A DNA stretch of 64,000 nucleotides from G041228335 sp964580905 (GCA_964580905.1 CAZOLR010000001.1:1-64000); one strand, 5' to 3'. Positions 16,128-25,531 are shown, counted from the stretch's first letter. Program-made: numbers and translations. The notes: a model not told the origin generated them from the sequence alone.

Positions 16128-17051
16128 ATGATTATTCTGAATTTCCTTCTCTGGGTCATTGTTGTTGCCTGTGGTGCACTGGCTGTGGGATATGTGTTCC
16201 GCGAAATTCTGGTTCGTATCGTCGGCCAGGAAATTGCCAAAATTGTGCGGACACTGCCCCTGACCGCAAGTCTCGGTATATTCGTTATTCTTATCTATAT
16301 TATCTGTGCTGTTTTTGCGCCGGTGATCGCGCCCTACGGGGAAGCGGATATCCTTGCCGGGTCTTTTGAGCCCTGGTCTTCGACTTACTGGTTGGGCACG
16401 GACAATCTGGGGAGGGATGTTTTCAGCCGTCTTATCTATGGCGCGCGGAATACGGTGGGTATTGCCTTTCTTGTCACGTCACTTGCCTTCCTGATAGGAA
16501 CCCTGCTCGGTATTTATGCGGCGCTCAAATCCGGTGTGGTCGATCAGGTGCTGAGCCGGATTGTCGATGTGCTGATGGCCATTCCGTCCCTTATCTTCTC
16601 CCTTCTGATGCTGACGATATTCGGTACTTCCGCGCTCAGCCTTGTTCTGGTTATTGCCACGATTGACTCAACGCGGGTCTTTCGTATCGCCCGCGCGGTT
16701 GCGCTTAATATTGTTCAGCTTGACTATATCGAAGCCGCAAAGCTCAGGGGAGAAGGATCATTCTTCCTGATCCGGCGTGAAATTCTGCCGAATGCGATGG
16801 CGCCGCTCGCCGCTGAATTCGGCCTGAGATTCTGCTTCGTGTTCCTGATGATATCAGCGTTGTCCTTTATGGGGCTGGGCCTTCAACCGCCTACCGCTGA
16901 CTGGGGTTCCATGGTGCGTGATAATGCTGAACTCATCAGTTTTGGTGATATCACGCCGCTCATCCCCGCCGGGGCTATCGCTTTCCTTACGATTGCGGTG
17001 AATTTCGTGGTTGACTGGCTTTTGCATCGTGCCAGTGGGCTCAAGGAATAG
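16128..17051 (+). CDS. Dpp/Opp ABC permease, DppC type
   Basis: 307-residue partner permease with six predicted helices. The region HWLGTDNLGRDVFSRL-like (here YWLGTDNLGRDVFSRLIYG) near residues 85-103 is the DppC hallmark, and the EAA loop EAAKLRGEGSFFLIRREILPNAM is present. The N-terminus has an extra hydrophobic helix before the conserved part. GAGGAGGGGG precedes the ATG. Eight bases separate it from the ATPase gene. Confidence 0.92.
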   Translation: MIILNFLLWVIVVACGALAVGYVFREILVRIVGQEIAKIVRTLPLTASLGIFVILIYIICAVFAPVIAPYGEADILAGSFEPWSSTYWLGTDNLGRDVFSRLIYGARNTVGIAFLVTSLAFLIGTLLGIYAALKSGVVDQVLSRIVDVLMAIPSLIFSLLMLTIFGTSALSLVLVIATIDSTRVFRIARAVALNIVQLDYIEAAKLRGEGSFFLIRREILPNAMAPLAAEFGLRFCFVFLMISALSFMGLGLQPPTADWGSMVRDNAELISFGDITPLIPAGAIAFLTIAVNFVVDWLLHRASGLKE

Positions 17052-17058
17052 GTGATCC

Positions 17059-18738
17059 ATGACAGCTCGCAAAAAAGCAAAATCCGAGAATTCCGATCTG
17101 CTCCTGCAGATGCGTAATGTGTCGATCAAGGGGCGCAGCGACGAAACATGGATCGATATCATCAATTCGGTTGATCTTGACCTCAACCGCGGCGAAGTGC
17201 TGGGGCTGATCGGTGAATCCGGGGCCGGGAAATCGACCCTCGGGCTGGCGGCCATGGGCTTTACCCGTGATGGGTGCAAGATCACCGAAGGATCTATCGT
17301 CTTTGACGGGATTGATCTGTTGTCGCAGAGCAAAGATCAGTTGCGTCAGTTGCGTGGCCGCCGCATTGCCTATGTTGCGCAGTCTGCCGCCGCCAGTTTC
17401 AATCCGGCCCATAAACTCATCGATCAGTTTGCCGAAGCGCCACTTCAGCATGGTGTCATGGGGCGTGAAGATGCGGTAACCTATGCCATTGATCTCTTTG
17501 ACAGGATGAATCTCCCTGATCCGGAAAACTTCGGGTTCCGCTATTCCCATGAAGTTTCCGGCGGTCAGCTTCAGCGGGCCATGACGGCGATGGCGCTGTC
17601 ATGTCGCCCTGACCTGATTATTTTTGATGAGCCGACAACCGCCCTTGATGTCACCACCCAGATTGAAGTCCTGGCCGCTATCCGTGATATCGTGAAAGAG
17701 TTCAACACGGCGGCGATTTATATCAGCCATGATCTCGCGGTCGTCGCGCAGATGGCTGATAAGATCAAGGTTCTGCTAAAAGGTGATGAGGTTGAAGAAG
17801 CCTCGACAAAACGGATGTTGAAATCACCACAGGAAGATTACACGAAATCGCTCTGGGCGGTGCGGAAATTTGTCCGCAAGGAAAAGAAGGAAGATGCCCG
17901 CAAGGCCCCGGTTCTGGAAATACGGAATATCACGGCAGGGTATTCCAGCCATGTTGATGTTCTGAAAGATGTTTCTTTTAGCATCAGCGAAGGCAGAACG
18001 GTGGCCGTAGTGGGCGAGTCCGGCAGTGGCAAATCAACCACCGCACGGGTCATTACAGGTCTCCTTCATCCGCGCGAAGGTGAAGTCCTTTTCGAAGGGG
18101 AAAAACTTCCGGCCAGTTATGGTGATAGAAGCCGTGATCAGCTGCGGCGGATACAGATGATCTACCAGATGGCGGATACCGCTCTTAATCCGAAACTCCG
18201 GATACGTGAGCTTCTTGGCCGTCCGGCGAGCATGTTCCTAGGCCTCAAAGGTAAAGCGCTGGAGGAGCGGGTGCGTGATCTGCTCCGTATGATTGAGATG
18301 GAACCTGATCAGTTTATCGACCGTCTGCCGTCAGAGCTTTCAGGTGGCCAGAAACAGCGTATTGGCATCGCACGGGCCATTGCGGCGGAACCCAGCATCA
18401 TCATCTGTGATGAGGTGACCAGCGCGCTTGACCAGATTGTTGCCGAGGGAATACTCAAACTGCTTGACCGGCTTCAGGGCGAGCTCAATCTTTCCTACAT
18501 GTTCATCACCCATGATCTCGCCACGGTGCGAGCCATCGCTGATCAGGTGATTGTCATGAAAGATGGTCTGGTGGTTGAAAAGGGCCAGAAATCAGACGTG
18601 TTTTCACCGCCCCACCACCCTTATACGGAATTGTTGCTGGGATCTGTTCCCGATATGGATCCGACCTGGCTTGACCGGCTTCTGGCAACGCGTGGCGTGG
18701 ACAATATCGGTGATGCCGCTATTGCCAGGATGAAATAA
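17059..18738 (+). CDS. Fused double ATPase of Dpp/Opp ABC importer (DppD-DppF)
   Basis: 559-residue protein with two complete nucleotide-binding domains in one chain, replacing separate DppD and DppF. NBD1 (about 12-255): Walker A GESGAGKST, signature SGGQLQRAM, Walker B LIIFDEPTTALD. NBD2 (about 288-530): Walker A GESGSGKST, signature LSGGQKQRIGIARAI, Walker B IIICDEVTSALD. Both halves have the expected H-loop HDLA. Last gene of the operon; ends 21 bp before the convergent FKBP-rhodanese gene with no clear terminator. Confidence 0.92.
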   Translation: MTARKKAKSENSDLLLQMRNVSIKGRSDETWIDIINSVDLDLNRGEVLGLIGESGAGKSTLGLAAMGFTRDGCKITEGSIVFDGIDLLSQSKDQLRQLRGRRIAYVAQSAAASFNPAHKLIDQFAEAPLQHGVMGREDAVTYAIDLFDRMNLPDPENFGFRYSHEVSGGQLQRAMTAMALSCRPDLIIFDEPTTALDVTTQIEVLAAIRDIVKEFNTAAIYISHDLAVVAQMADKIKVLLKGDEVEEASTKRMLKSPQEDYTKSLWAVRKFVRKEKKEDARKAPVLEIRNITAGYSSHVDVLKDVSFSISEGRTVAVVGESGSGKSTTARVITGLLHPREGEVLFEGEKLPASYGDRSRDQLRRIQMIYQMADTALNPKLRIRELLGRPASMFLGLKGKALEERVRDLLRMIEMEPDQFIDRLPSELSGGQKQRIGIARAIAAEPSIIICDEVTSALDQIVAEGILKLLDRLQGELNLSYMFITHDLATVRAIADQVIVMKDGLVVEKGQKSDVFSPPHHPYTELLLGSVPDMDPTWLDRLLATRGVDNIGDAAIARMK

Positions 18739-18759
18739 CTCATCCGTGTAAGTCAGGGC

Positions 18760-19530
18760 TTATTGCTGATAAGGAACGACGTCCTGCCCTTCTTCAATCC
18801 AGCCCATCACCCCATTCTTCAGGTGTGTGACATTGGTGAATTCCAGCTCGTTTATCAACGCCTGACCCAGCATATTCGTGCGGTTTCCGGTCCGGCAATA
18901 AAGGAAGATAGGTTCATTCCGGTCTGGAACGAGTTGCGCGAATTTCTGCTGAAATTCCGGATGAAGCTGCCCCTGTTCGGTGAAAGCCGTAATCAGGTTT
19001 GCGCCTTCGATCACGCCGGTTGATGCCCATTCATCTTCACGGCGGATATCAATGACCGTCACGCCGTTTTTCAATGCGGCCTTGAGATCATCGGATGTGC
19101 CGTCAGTAAGTCGGACTGCTTCTCTTGCATCCACCAGTTCCACATGGAAAATCAGCGTTGCATCCGGCGGGATCACATTTCCAGCGCCGGAGCTGCCATA
19201 GGCGAGTTCAGGAGGAATGGTCAGTTTACGTTTCTCACCAACCTTCATTCCTTCTATGCCTTGCTCCCATCCCGGGATGACCTGCCCCTGTCCGAGAATG
19301 AAACGGATGGGCTGGCCGCGCTTTGAGGAATCATCGAATACCGTTCCGTCCTGAAGCTCGCCCCGGTAATGGACAAACACCTGCATCCCTTCCATGGCTG
19401 TGACACCATCACCTTCGGCTACGATGTCGATTTCAAGATCGCCGGCAAATGCAGAAGTCATGAGTCCCACCAATGTTGCAAAGATCAGAATGGTCTTACG
19501 CAGGTTTGTGCTGAAATAGGGCGTATTCAT
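18760..19530 (-). CDS. Exported FKBP-type prolyl isomerase fused to a rhodanese domain
   Basis: 256-residue secreted fusion. Residues 1-29 form a signal peptide (basic start, hydrophobic core, ending SAFAG). Residues about 30-140 are an FKBP domain with VFVHYRGELQDGTVFDDS, GQVIPGWEQGIEGMKVGEKRKLTIP and AYGSSGAGNVIPP. Residues about 150-256 are a rhodanese domain with catalytic Cys212 in LYCRTGNR. Start chosen at ATG 19530; a GTG four codons earlier lacks a ribosome site. It would act in the periplasm on protein folding and sulfur/persulfide chemistry or redox handling. The order FKBP-then-rhodanese is unusual. Confidence 0.88.
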   Translation of the reverse strand: MNTPYFSTNLRKTILIFATLVGLMTSAFAGDLEIDIVAEGDGVTAMEGMQVFVHYRGELQDGTVFDDSSKRGQPIRFILGQGQVIPGWEQGIEGMKVGEKRKLTIPPELAYGSSGAGNVIPPDATLIFHVELVDAREAVRLTDGTSDDLKAALKNGVTVIDIRREDEWASTGVIEGANLITAFTEQGQLHPEFQQKFAQLVPDRNEPIFLYCRTGNRTNMLGQALINELEFTNVTHLKNGVMGWIEEGQDVVPYQQ

Positions 19531-19786
19531 CGCCTGATCCACCCATTTGTGTTTAACATTATTCTACCATAGAGTGAAAAGGAGGGATTGCAACCTTTTT
19601 AATTTTTTCTTTTGTCTTAATTATGCGCTTGATGCGTTAAAATTAACCGGGCGGATGTTAAAAGGCCATTATCCGGGCATCACTTGCTGAAGAGTTTATT
19701 TCCTTACAAAATTACCTTAAAAGAGACTGGCAAGAGTTAATATTCTGATCGTCAGGCTATTCAGATTTCAGAAAAGGCTGAAAAAA

Positions 19787-21103
19787 ATGAAAATCACGAT
19801 AATCGGTACCGGATATGTGGGACTCGTCTCAGGGGCATGTTTCTCTGAATTCGGATTTCATGTCACTTGCGTGGACAAAGACAGCAGCAAGGTTGAGCGT
19901 CTTAAAAACGGTGAGATCCCGATCTATGAGCCTGGTCTTGATGATCTCGTGGCCCGGAATACCGCCGCCGGCAGGCTTGATTTCACCCTTGATCTTGCGT
20001 CCTCTGTTCGCGATGCTGACGCAGTGTTCATTGCCGTGGGCACACCCGCACGCCGTGGCGACGGCCATGCGGATCTGAGCTATGTGTATGCCGCGGCGAA
20101 GGAGATAGCCGGGCACTTGACTGGATATACGGTCGTGGTGACAAAATCCACCGTGCCCGTCGGTACAGGCCGGAAGGTTGCCGCCATCCTTCATGAGACC
20201 AATCCCGGGGCCGATGTAGATGTTGCGTCAAACCCTGAATTTCTCCGGGAAGGGTCAGCTATCTCTGATTTCATGCGTCCGGACCGTGTTGTTGTCGGCA
20301 CCGACAGCGAACGTGCCCACGATGTTATGCGTGGGCTTTATCGCCCGCTCTATCTGCTTGAAACACCCATCCTCTTTACCAGCCTTGAGACGTCAGAGCT
20401 GATCAAATACGCCGCCAACGCCTTTCTCGCCGTCAAGATCTCCTATATCAACCAGATGGCAGATTTGTGCGAAAAGCTCGGCGCTGACGTTCATGATGTG
20501 GCAAAAGGCATGGGTCTGGACAAAAGGATCGGGTCCAAGTTTCTGCATCCCGGCCCGGGATATGGCGGCTCCTGCTTCCCGAAAGATACACTGGCTTTGG
20601 TTAAGACCGCGGAAGATTGCGGAGGCTCGATCAGTATCGTGGAAGAAGTTGTCCGGTACAATAACGGCCGCAAGATTTCTATGTCGGATCGTGTTATCGA
20701 CGCGGCAGGTGGCACGGTGGAAGGGAAAAAAGTTGCCATTCTCGGCCTTGCCTTCAAACCCGAAACCGATGATATGCGCGACAGCCCTGCTCTTGATATC
20801 ATCCCCCGGCTCATGGCGGCTGGGGCCGGCATCAGCGCCTATGATCCGGCGGCCATGGAGCAGGCCAGACCTCTGTTGCCGGAGGGGGTGAGCTATTGCA
20901 CCAGCGCGGCGGAGGCTGTTTCTTCCGCCGATGTGACTGTTATCGTCACCGAATGGAATGAATTCAGGGCGATGTCACCTGCCGATATGGCCGGGGCTAT
21001 GCGCGGCAATGTTCTCGTGGATTTGCGAAATATCTATGATCCGGCGGCCGTGATGAAAGCCGGTTTGAATCTCTCCAATATCGGCCGGTCTCAGCAGGTG
21101 TAG
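19787..21103 (+). CDS. ugd: UDP-glucose 6-dehydrogenase
   Basis: 438-residue enzyme that oxidises UDP-glucose twice to UDP-glucuronate with NAD, feeding polysaccharide or LPS synthesis. Seen: Rossmann motif GTGYVGLVSGACFSEFG (7-23), TKSTVPVGTGR, NPEFLREGSAI (with the catalytic Glu), and the active-site Cys in GPGYGGSCFPKDT (about 261). AAAAGG precedes the ATG. It stands alone with a 256-bp AT-rich upstream spacer probably holding its promoter; the 3' end overlaps the convergent SDR gene by 13 bp. No other envelope-sugar genes are nearby. Confidence 0.95.
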   Translation: MKITIIGTGYVGLVSGACFSEFGFHVTCVDKDSSKVERLKNGEIPIYEPGLDDLVARNTAAGRLDFTLDLASSVRDADAVFIAVGTPARRGDGHADLSYVYAAAKEIAGHLTGYTVVVTKSTVPVGTGRKVAAILHETNPGADVDVASNPEFLREGSAISDFMRPDRVVVGTDSERAHDVMRGLYRPLYLLETPILFTSLETSELIKYAANAFLAVKISYINQMADLCEKLGADVHDVAKGMGLDKRIGSKFLHPGPGYGGSCFPKDTLALVKTAEDCGGSISIVEEVVRYNNGRKISMSDRVIDAAGGTVEGKKVAILGLAFKPETDDMRDSPALDIIPRLMAAGAGISAYDPAAMEQARPLLPEGVSYCTSAAEAVSSADVTVIVTEWNEFRAMSPADMAGAMRGNVLVDLRNIYDPAAVMKAGLNLSNIGRSQQV

Positions 21104-21843
21104 TTCATCCCCAGCCTGCCGCCATCGACATAGATTGTCTCTCCCGTGATGTATGATGCGGCGTCGCTTGCAAGAAAGGCGATGACGCTGGCAATTTCAT
21201 CCGGGCTGCCGATCCTCTTGAGCGGGGTGCGTGACATGACCATCTGCATCGCTTCAGGATTGGCGTTAACCCCGGCAAGCATTTCCGTGTCGATGGAGCC
21301 CGGCCCGACGGCATTGACCCGGATCCCGTGGGGAGCCAGCGCCAGCGCCGTCGCTTTGGTGAGCTGCATCACCCCGCCCTTGGAGGCGCAATAGGCCGGA
21401 ATGGTTGGAATCGAGACCACGGCATTGATCGAAGACATATTGACGATCGCCCCCTTGATTTTATGTTCGACCATCATGCGGGCGGCGCGCTGGCTAGTCA
21501 GGAATGTTCCGGTCAGATTGACATCAATCACTGCCCTGAAATCATCAATGGACGTGTCGAGGAAATCATTAGGGCGGGCAATACCTGCATTATTGACAAG
21601 CACGGTAAGCGGGCCGAAATGTTCATCGATATGGTCAAACATGGAATTGATTTCATCCGTATTCCCGATATCACAGGCAAGACCGGTGCTGTCCTGCCCC
21701 AGTTGTTGCGCGGCATTCTTGACGCCATCTGCGTTGATATCCGCCAGCAGGACCTGAAACCCGTCCTCCTTGAGTTTCCGTGCGGCGGCAAAGCCGATCC
21801 CCTGGGCGGCGCCAGTAACAAGGGCAAGTGGTCTGCGCAGCAT
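21091..21843 (-). CDS. SDR-family oxidoreductase
   Basis: 250-residue classical short-chain dehydrogenase/reductase: TGAAQGIG cofactor motif (10-17), NNAG, the Ser in NMSSINAV, YCASK active site (Tyr-x-x-x-Lys, about 150-154) and the PGSIDTEM loop. Start: ATG 21843 with AAGGAG eight bases upstream; an ATG six codons earlier lies on the wrong side of that site. Could reduce/oxidise a 3-hydroxyacid or sugar; 3-hydroxybutyrate dehydrogenase-type activity would fit the 4-hydroxyacyl pair further on, but this is weak. Confidence 0.85.
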   Translation of the reverse strand: MLRRPLALVTGAAQGIGFAAARKLKEDGFQVLLADINADGVKNAAQQLGQDSTGLACDIGNTDEINSMFDHIDEHFGPLTVLVNNAGIARPNDFLDTSIDDFRAVIDVNLTGTFLTSQRAARMMVEHKIKGAIVNMSSINAVVSIPTIPAYCASKGGVMQLTKATALALAPHGIRVNAVGPGSIDTEMLAGVNANPEAMQMVMSRTPLKRIGSPDEIASVIAFLASDAASYITGETIYVDGGRLGMNYTC

Positions 21844-21955
21844 GCGATGGACTCCTTTCATTGATGAGGATCCATGTTGCCTTACCCGGAATTACGCGTC
21901 AACATGAGGAAACACGCATCAAGGAAAATCACGGCAAAGGGTAGGGGATAGCACC

Positions 21956-22354
21956 ATGGGCAAACTCAACATCACCTCCGGAGAAATGGTGGCAAGCGCA
22001 AGGGCACGGATTGAGGAAATCGAAACCGCGGATCTGATCGCGCAACTCGGGGATCCTGATCTTGTCGTTGTTGATATTCGTGATATCCGCGAACGCCAGC
22101 GGAGCGGTTTCATCCCGGGCAGTTTTCATGCTCCCCGCGGCATGATCGAATTCTGGGTTGATCCCGACAGCCCCTATTTCAAGGACATCTTTGGTCGTGA
22201 AGGGGCAAGATATGTCTTTCACTGCGCTTCCGGCTGGCGGTCAGCCCTTACCGTCGCCACATTAAACGATATGGGGTTTGATGCCGCCCATCTCAAAGAA
22301 GGGTTTTCAACCTGGGCTGAACATGGCGGTCCCGTGGAATTTCCCGGCGATTGA
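21956..22354 (+). CDS. Rhodanese-like sulfurtransferase
   Basis: 132-residue single-domain rhodanese, cytoplasmic (no signal peptide). The active-site loop HCASGWRS holds Cys90, and DIRDIRERQRSGFIPGSFHAP carries the conserved Asp/Arg-Glu of the family. Transfers sulfane sulfur from thiosulfate or a persulfide to an acceptor. AGGGGA precedes the ATG. It is flanked by genes on the opposite strand, so it is its own transcription unit. Confidence 0.88.
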   Translation: MGKLNITSGEMVASARARIEEIETADLIAQLGDPDLVVVDIRDIRERQRSGFIPGSFHAPRGMIEFWVDPDSPYFKDIFGREGARYVFHCASGWRSALTVATLNDMGFDAAHLKEGFSTWAEHGGPVEFPGD

Positions 22355-22389
22355 TGCGGCATCCGGCATTTCAGCCTGATCGGGTTTTG

Positions 22390-23433
22390 TCAGTTTTCCT
22401 CAAGTATGGATACGGCCAGCTCTGCCATGGGTTCGACCAGCTGGCCAAGTTCAGCGGCCCTCGGGCTTGAGGCATTACCCATATCTGCTCTTTTGCGTAC
22501 GCCCTGGGCGATGGCCGCGATCCGGAACAACCCGAACGCGAGATAAAAAGGCCAGTTGGTGATATCGTCCATACCGGTATGGCGGCAATAGGCTTCAATA
22601 TAAGCTTTCTCTGAAGGGATGCCGTAGCGGGTCCGGTCAAGGCCACCAAACCCGCTCAGAATGGCACCGGGGGGCATGCGCCATAACCCGCACTGATAGG
22701 CCAGATCCGCGAGCGGATGCCCGAGCGTGGAAAGCTCCCAGTCCAGCATGGCGATGGCGCGGGGTTTTTCCGGGGCAAACATCAGATTATCAAGCCGGAA
22801 ATCACCATGGACGATGGAAACCCTGCCATCATCGGCAATCATATTCCCGTCAAGCCAGGTCATGAGTTCGTTCATGGCAGGAATGGGGCTGGTTTCACTG
22901 TCCTGGTATTGCTGTTGCCAGCGATGAAACTGCCGCTCGAAATAATTCCCCGGCCGGCCGTAATCATCCAGCCCGGCGGCATGGATATCGACCTGATGGA
23001 TAGTCGCCATCACGCGGCACATTTCCCCATAGACGCGTCGTCTGTCATCATCGCTCAACTCAGGGATCAGCGGATCCCAGAAAGTCCGCCCGTCCAGAAA
23101 CTCCATGACATAGAAGATACTGCCGATCACATCAATGTCTTCGGCAAGATGAAAGACGCGGCCCACCGGCACATCGGTTTGTGCCAGCGCCGCCATGATG
23201 CGGAATTCCCTGTCTACTGCATGGGCAGATCTCAGCAACTCTCCCGGTGGTTGCCGCCTAAGGACATATACCCCGCTTTGGGCTTGAAGGCGGAAAGTCG
23301 GGTTGGATTGCCCGCCGACAATCCTGCTCACGGTTTCGAGTTTCCGGAAACCCTCAACATGCTGCTCAAGATAAAGCCCCAGAAGATGGGTGTCGAAGTC
23401 ATCAGAGCCGGGGCGGTGATCCTTCTCCGTCAC
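22390..23433 (-). CDS. Phosphotransferase (APH family, LvaA/ACAD10-11 kinase type)
   Basis: 347-residue aminoglycoside-phosphotransferase-fold kinase. Seen: GGQSNPTF nucleotide loop, HGDFRLDNLMF catalytic motif (HGDxxxxN) and LDWELSTLGHPLADLA metal motif. This subfamily accompanies acyl-CoA dehydrogenases and, in ACAD10/11 and bacterial LvaA, phosphorylates the 4-hydroxyl of 4-hydroxyacyl-CoAs. Start is GTG in a GTGA overlap with the upstream ACAD stop, so the two are co-translated. The name 'aminoglycoside' does not imply resistance. Confidence 0.85.
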   Translation of the reverse strand: MTEKDHRPGSDDFDTHLLGLYLEQHVEGFRKLETVSRIVGGQSNPTFRLQAQSGVYVLRRQPPGELLRSAHAVDREFRIMAALAQTDVPVGRVFHLAEDIDVIGSIFYVMEFLDGRTFWDPLIPELSDDDRRRVYGEMCRVMATIHQVDIHAAGLDDYGRPGNYFERQFHRWQQQYQDSETSPIPAMNELMTWLDGNMIADDGRVSIVHGDFRLDNLMFAPEKPRAIAMLDWELSTLGHPLADLAYQCGLWRMPPGAILSGFGGLDRTRYGIPSEKAYIEAYCRHTGMDDITNWPFYLAFGLFRIAAIAQGVRKRADMGNASSPRAAELGQLVEPMAELAVSILEEN

Positions 23434-24665
23434 GACGATGGCTCTTGGTTATGCTTTCGCACAAGGTCCCGGCCGAGCACCATCATATGCACCTGATCAG
23501 GACCGTCGGCGAGACGGATCTGGCGGGCATAATTGAACAATCCGGCAAGGGGAAGCGCTTCGGTGAGGCCAAGTGCGCCGTGTATCTGCATGGCGCGGTC
23601 GATCACCCGCTGGGCCATGGAAGGGGCGACAATCTTGATGGCGGAAATGTAATCACGTGAGGCCTTATTGCCTTCATTATCCATTTTCGCGGCGGCTTTG
23701 AGCGTGAGCAGTCTGGCCTGTTCAATCTCACACCAGGAATTTGCGATATCTTCACGGATGGACTGATGCTGGCTGAGCTTGCGGCCGAATGTTGTCCGTT
23801 CTTCGACGCGTTCGAGCACCATCTCAAGCGCACGCTGGGCACCGCCAATAAGACGCATGCAATGGTGAATGCGGCCCGGCCCGAGCCTGCCCTGGGCAAT
23901 CTCAAACCCGCGTCCTTCACCAAGCAGGATATTTTCCGCAGGAACACGGACATTATCGTATTCGATCATCGGGTCGCCGAACGGGGCGCTGTCATATCCG
24001 AGGGTTGAATAATGCTTCAGGATGCGGACCCCCGGGGTGTTCTTTGGCACGAGGATCATGGATTGCTGTTTGTGCCGGTCTTCGTTATCCGGATCGCTCT
24101 TCCCCATGACGATCAGCAGCTCACAGCTCTCCCGCATCGCGCCGGTGGTCCACCATTTGCGGCCATTGATGACATATTCATCGCCATCACGTGTGATCGA
24201 GCATCGGATATTGGTGGCATCCGATGACGCCACGTCAGGTTCGGTCATCGAAAAGGCAGAGCGTATTTCCCCGGCCAGAAGCGGGGTGAGCCAGCGGTCC
24301 TTCTGGGCATCACTGCCATAGAGGATCAATGTTTCCATATTTCCGGTATCAGGTGCGTTGCAGTTGAAAATCTCCGGCGCCCAGATAACCCGTCCCATGA
24401 TTTCAGCAAGCGGGGCATATTCAAGATTGGTGAGGCCCGCCCCTGTCTTGTTATCGTCAAGTTTATGGGGGAGGAAGAGATTCCAGAGCCCTTCGGCGCG
24501 GGCCTTTTCTTTCAGCTCTTCAAAAAAGGGCGGCGTCCGGAACCGGTTGTCGGTCAGGTCCATGTGATCCTGGAACACCTGTTCCATCGGATAGATATGG
24601 TCCTGCATGAACGCATCGAGCCTGCTGACAAGATCGCGGACCTTGGGGGAAAATTCAAAATCCAT
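23430..24665 (-). CDS. Acyl-CoA dehydrogenase, ACAD11/LvaC type
   Basis: 411-residue acyl-CoA dehydrogenase of the ACAD10/11 branch: FNCNAPDTGNMETL, SMTEPDVASSDATNI, and the C-terminal LADGPDQVH in place of the MCAD-type EGT loop. Members eliminate phosphate from 4-phosphoacyl-CoA made by the partner kinase, yielding an enoyl-CoA for beta-oxidation. Start: ATG 24665 with AAAGGTG six bases upstream; the GTG three codons earlier is less likely. First gene of the two-gene minus-strand operon with the phosphotransferase. Confidence 0.88.
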   Translation of the reverse strand: MDFEFSPKVRDLVSRLDAFMQDHIYPMEQVFQDHMDLTDNRFRTPPFFEELKEKARAEGLWNLFLPHKLDDNKTGAGLTNLEYAPLAEIMGRVIWAPEIFNCNAPDTGNMETLILYGSDAQKDRWLTPLLAGEIRSAFSMTEPDVASSDATNIRCSITRDGDEYVINGRKWWTTGAMRESCELLIVMGKSDPDNEDRHKQQSMILVPKNTPGVRILKHYSTLGYDSAPFGDPMIEYDNVRVPAENILLGEGRGFEIAQGRLGPGRIHHCMRLIGGAQRALEMVLERVEERTTFGRKLSQHQSIREDIANSWCEIEQARLLTLKAAAKMDNEGNKASRDYISAIKIVAPSMAQRVIDRAMQIHGALGLTEALPLAGLFNYARQIRLADGPDQVHMMVLGRDLVRKHNQEPSS

Positions 24666-24808
24666 GGCAAACACCTTTCTGATCTGTGCTGATGCTAGTG
24701 TATAGACCGCAAGGTTTCAACATGCCAAGAGGCCCCTGAATTCAGGATCAATAGTTTTCTTGATCTGTGCCGGCACTTTCAGCCAGAGTGGTGACAGGAG
24801 AAAAATTC

Positions 24809-25450
24809 ATGGATCTTGATATCTGGATGGCGTTCACTGCCGCAACGATGTTTGTCCTGATTATACCGGGGCCGACGATACTTCTTGTCATGTCCTATGC
24901 GATCAGCCGCGGGTCCGGCGTTGCCCTTAGCATGGTTGCCGGAGTCGCGCTGGGTGATTTTATCGCCATGACCATCAGTCTTGCCGGGCTTGGTGCGGTG
25001 CTGGCGGCATCCGCCACGGCGTTTCTTGTCATGAAATGGGTGGGGGCAATCTATCTTGGTGTGATGGGCACCCGGCTGTTGCTGCATGCCGGAAAAGCAG
25101 GAGAGTCGCTTTCCTCAACGAAACTGAGCCCGGAACTCCTGTCGTCATCAGCGTCTGCCGGCGCTTTCAGGGATGCAGTTGTCGTCACGGTGCTTAATCC
25201 GAAATCCATCGGCTTTTTTGTGGCTTTTGTACCGCAGTTTCTGGATCAATCCCGCCCGGTACTGCCGCAGTTTGCCATCATGGTTGCAACCTTTGTCAGT
25301 CTTGGGGCGATGAACGCCGGCCTTTATGCTCTGCTGGCCGGGCATATCCGGTCACGTTTCTCCGGCGGGGCCTCGATACGTTTTCTTTATCGGCTTGGCG
25401 GCGGCGTTCTCATAAGTCTTGCCGCCTTCGCAGCACTGCGACGGGTTTAG
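24809..25450 (+). CDS. LysE/RhtB-family amino-acid exporter
   Basis: 213-residue inner-membrane protein with about six helices. Marks include IIPGPTILLVMSYAISRG at the first helix boundary (the LysE family Pro-Gly-Pro) and the LNPKSIGFFVAFVPQFL segment in the middle. Exports an amino acid or analogue; homoserine/threonine types are common, but the substrate cannot be told. Start: ATG 24809 after AGGAG. Single-gene unit divergent from the ACAD gene. Confidence 0.88.
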   Translation: MDLDIWMAFTAATMFVLIIPGPTILLVMSYAISRGSGVALSMVAGVALGDFIAMTISLAGLGAVLAASATAFLVMKWVGAIYLGVMGTRLLLHAGKAGESLSSTKLSPELLSSSASAGAFRDAVVVTVLNPKSIGFFVAFVPQFLDQSRPVLPQFAIMVATFVSLGAMNAGLYALLAGHIRSRFSGGASIRFLYRLGGGVLISLAAFAALRRV

Positions 25451-25531
25451 CCAGACATATCTTCAGGTCTTGCCCTGCCCGGGTCAGGTTAATATAGTTT
25501 TCTCACCAAACAGAATTCAGGGAGTTGCAAG

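Noticed and set aside
22390..23433. Aminoglycoside resistance gene
   Set aside because: The APH fold is shared, but coupling to an ACAD11-type gene points to acyl-CoA phosphorylation, not antibiotic resistance.
22717..23496. 259-codon plus-strand frame opposite the phosphotransferase
   Set aside because: Antisense to HGDxxxxN and DWE kinase motifs; shadow.
25489..25510. Small hairpin after the LysE gene as a terminator
   Set aside because: The stem is about four bases with a poor T-tract; too weak to call.
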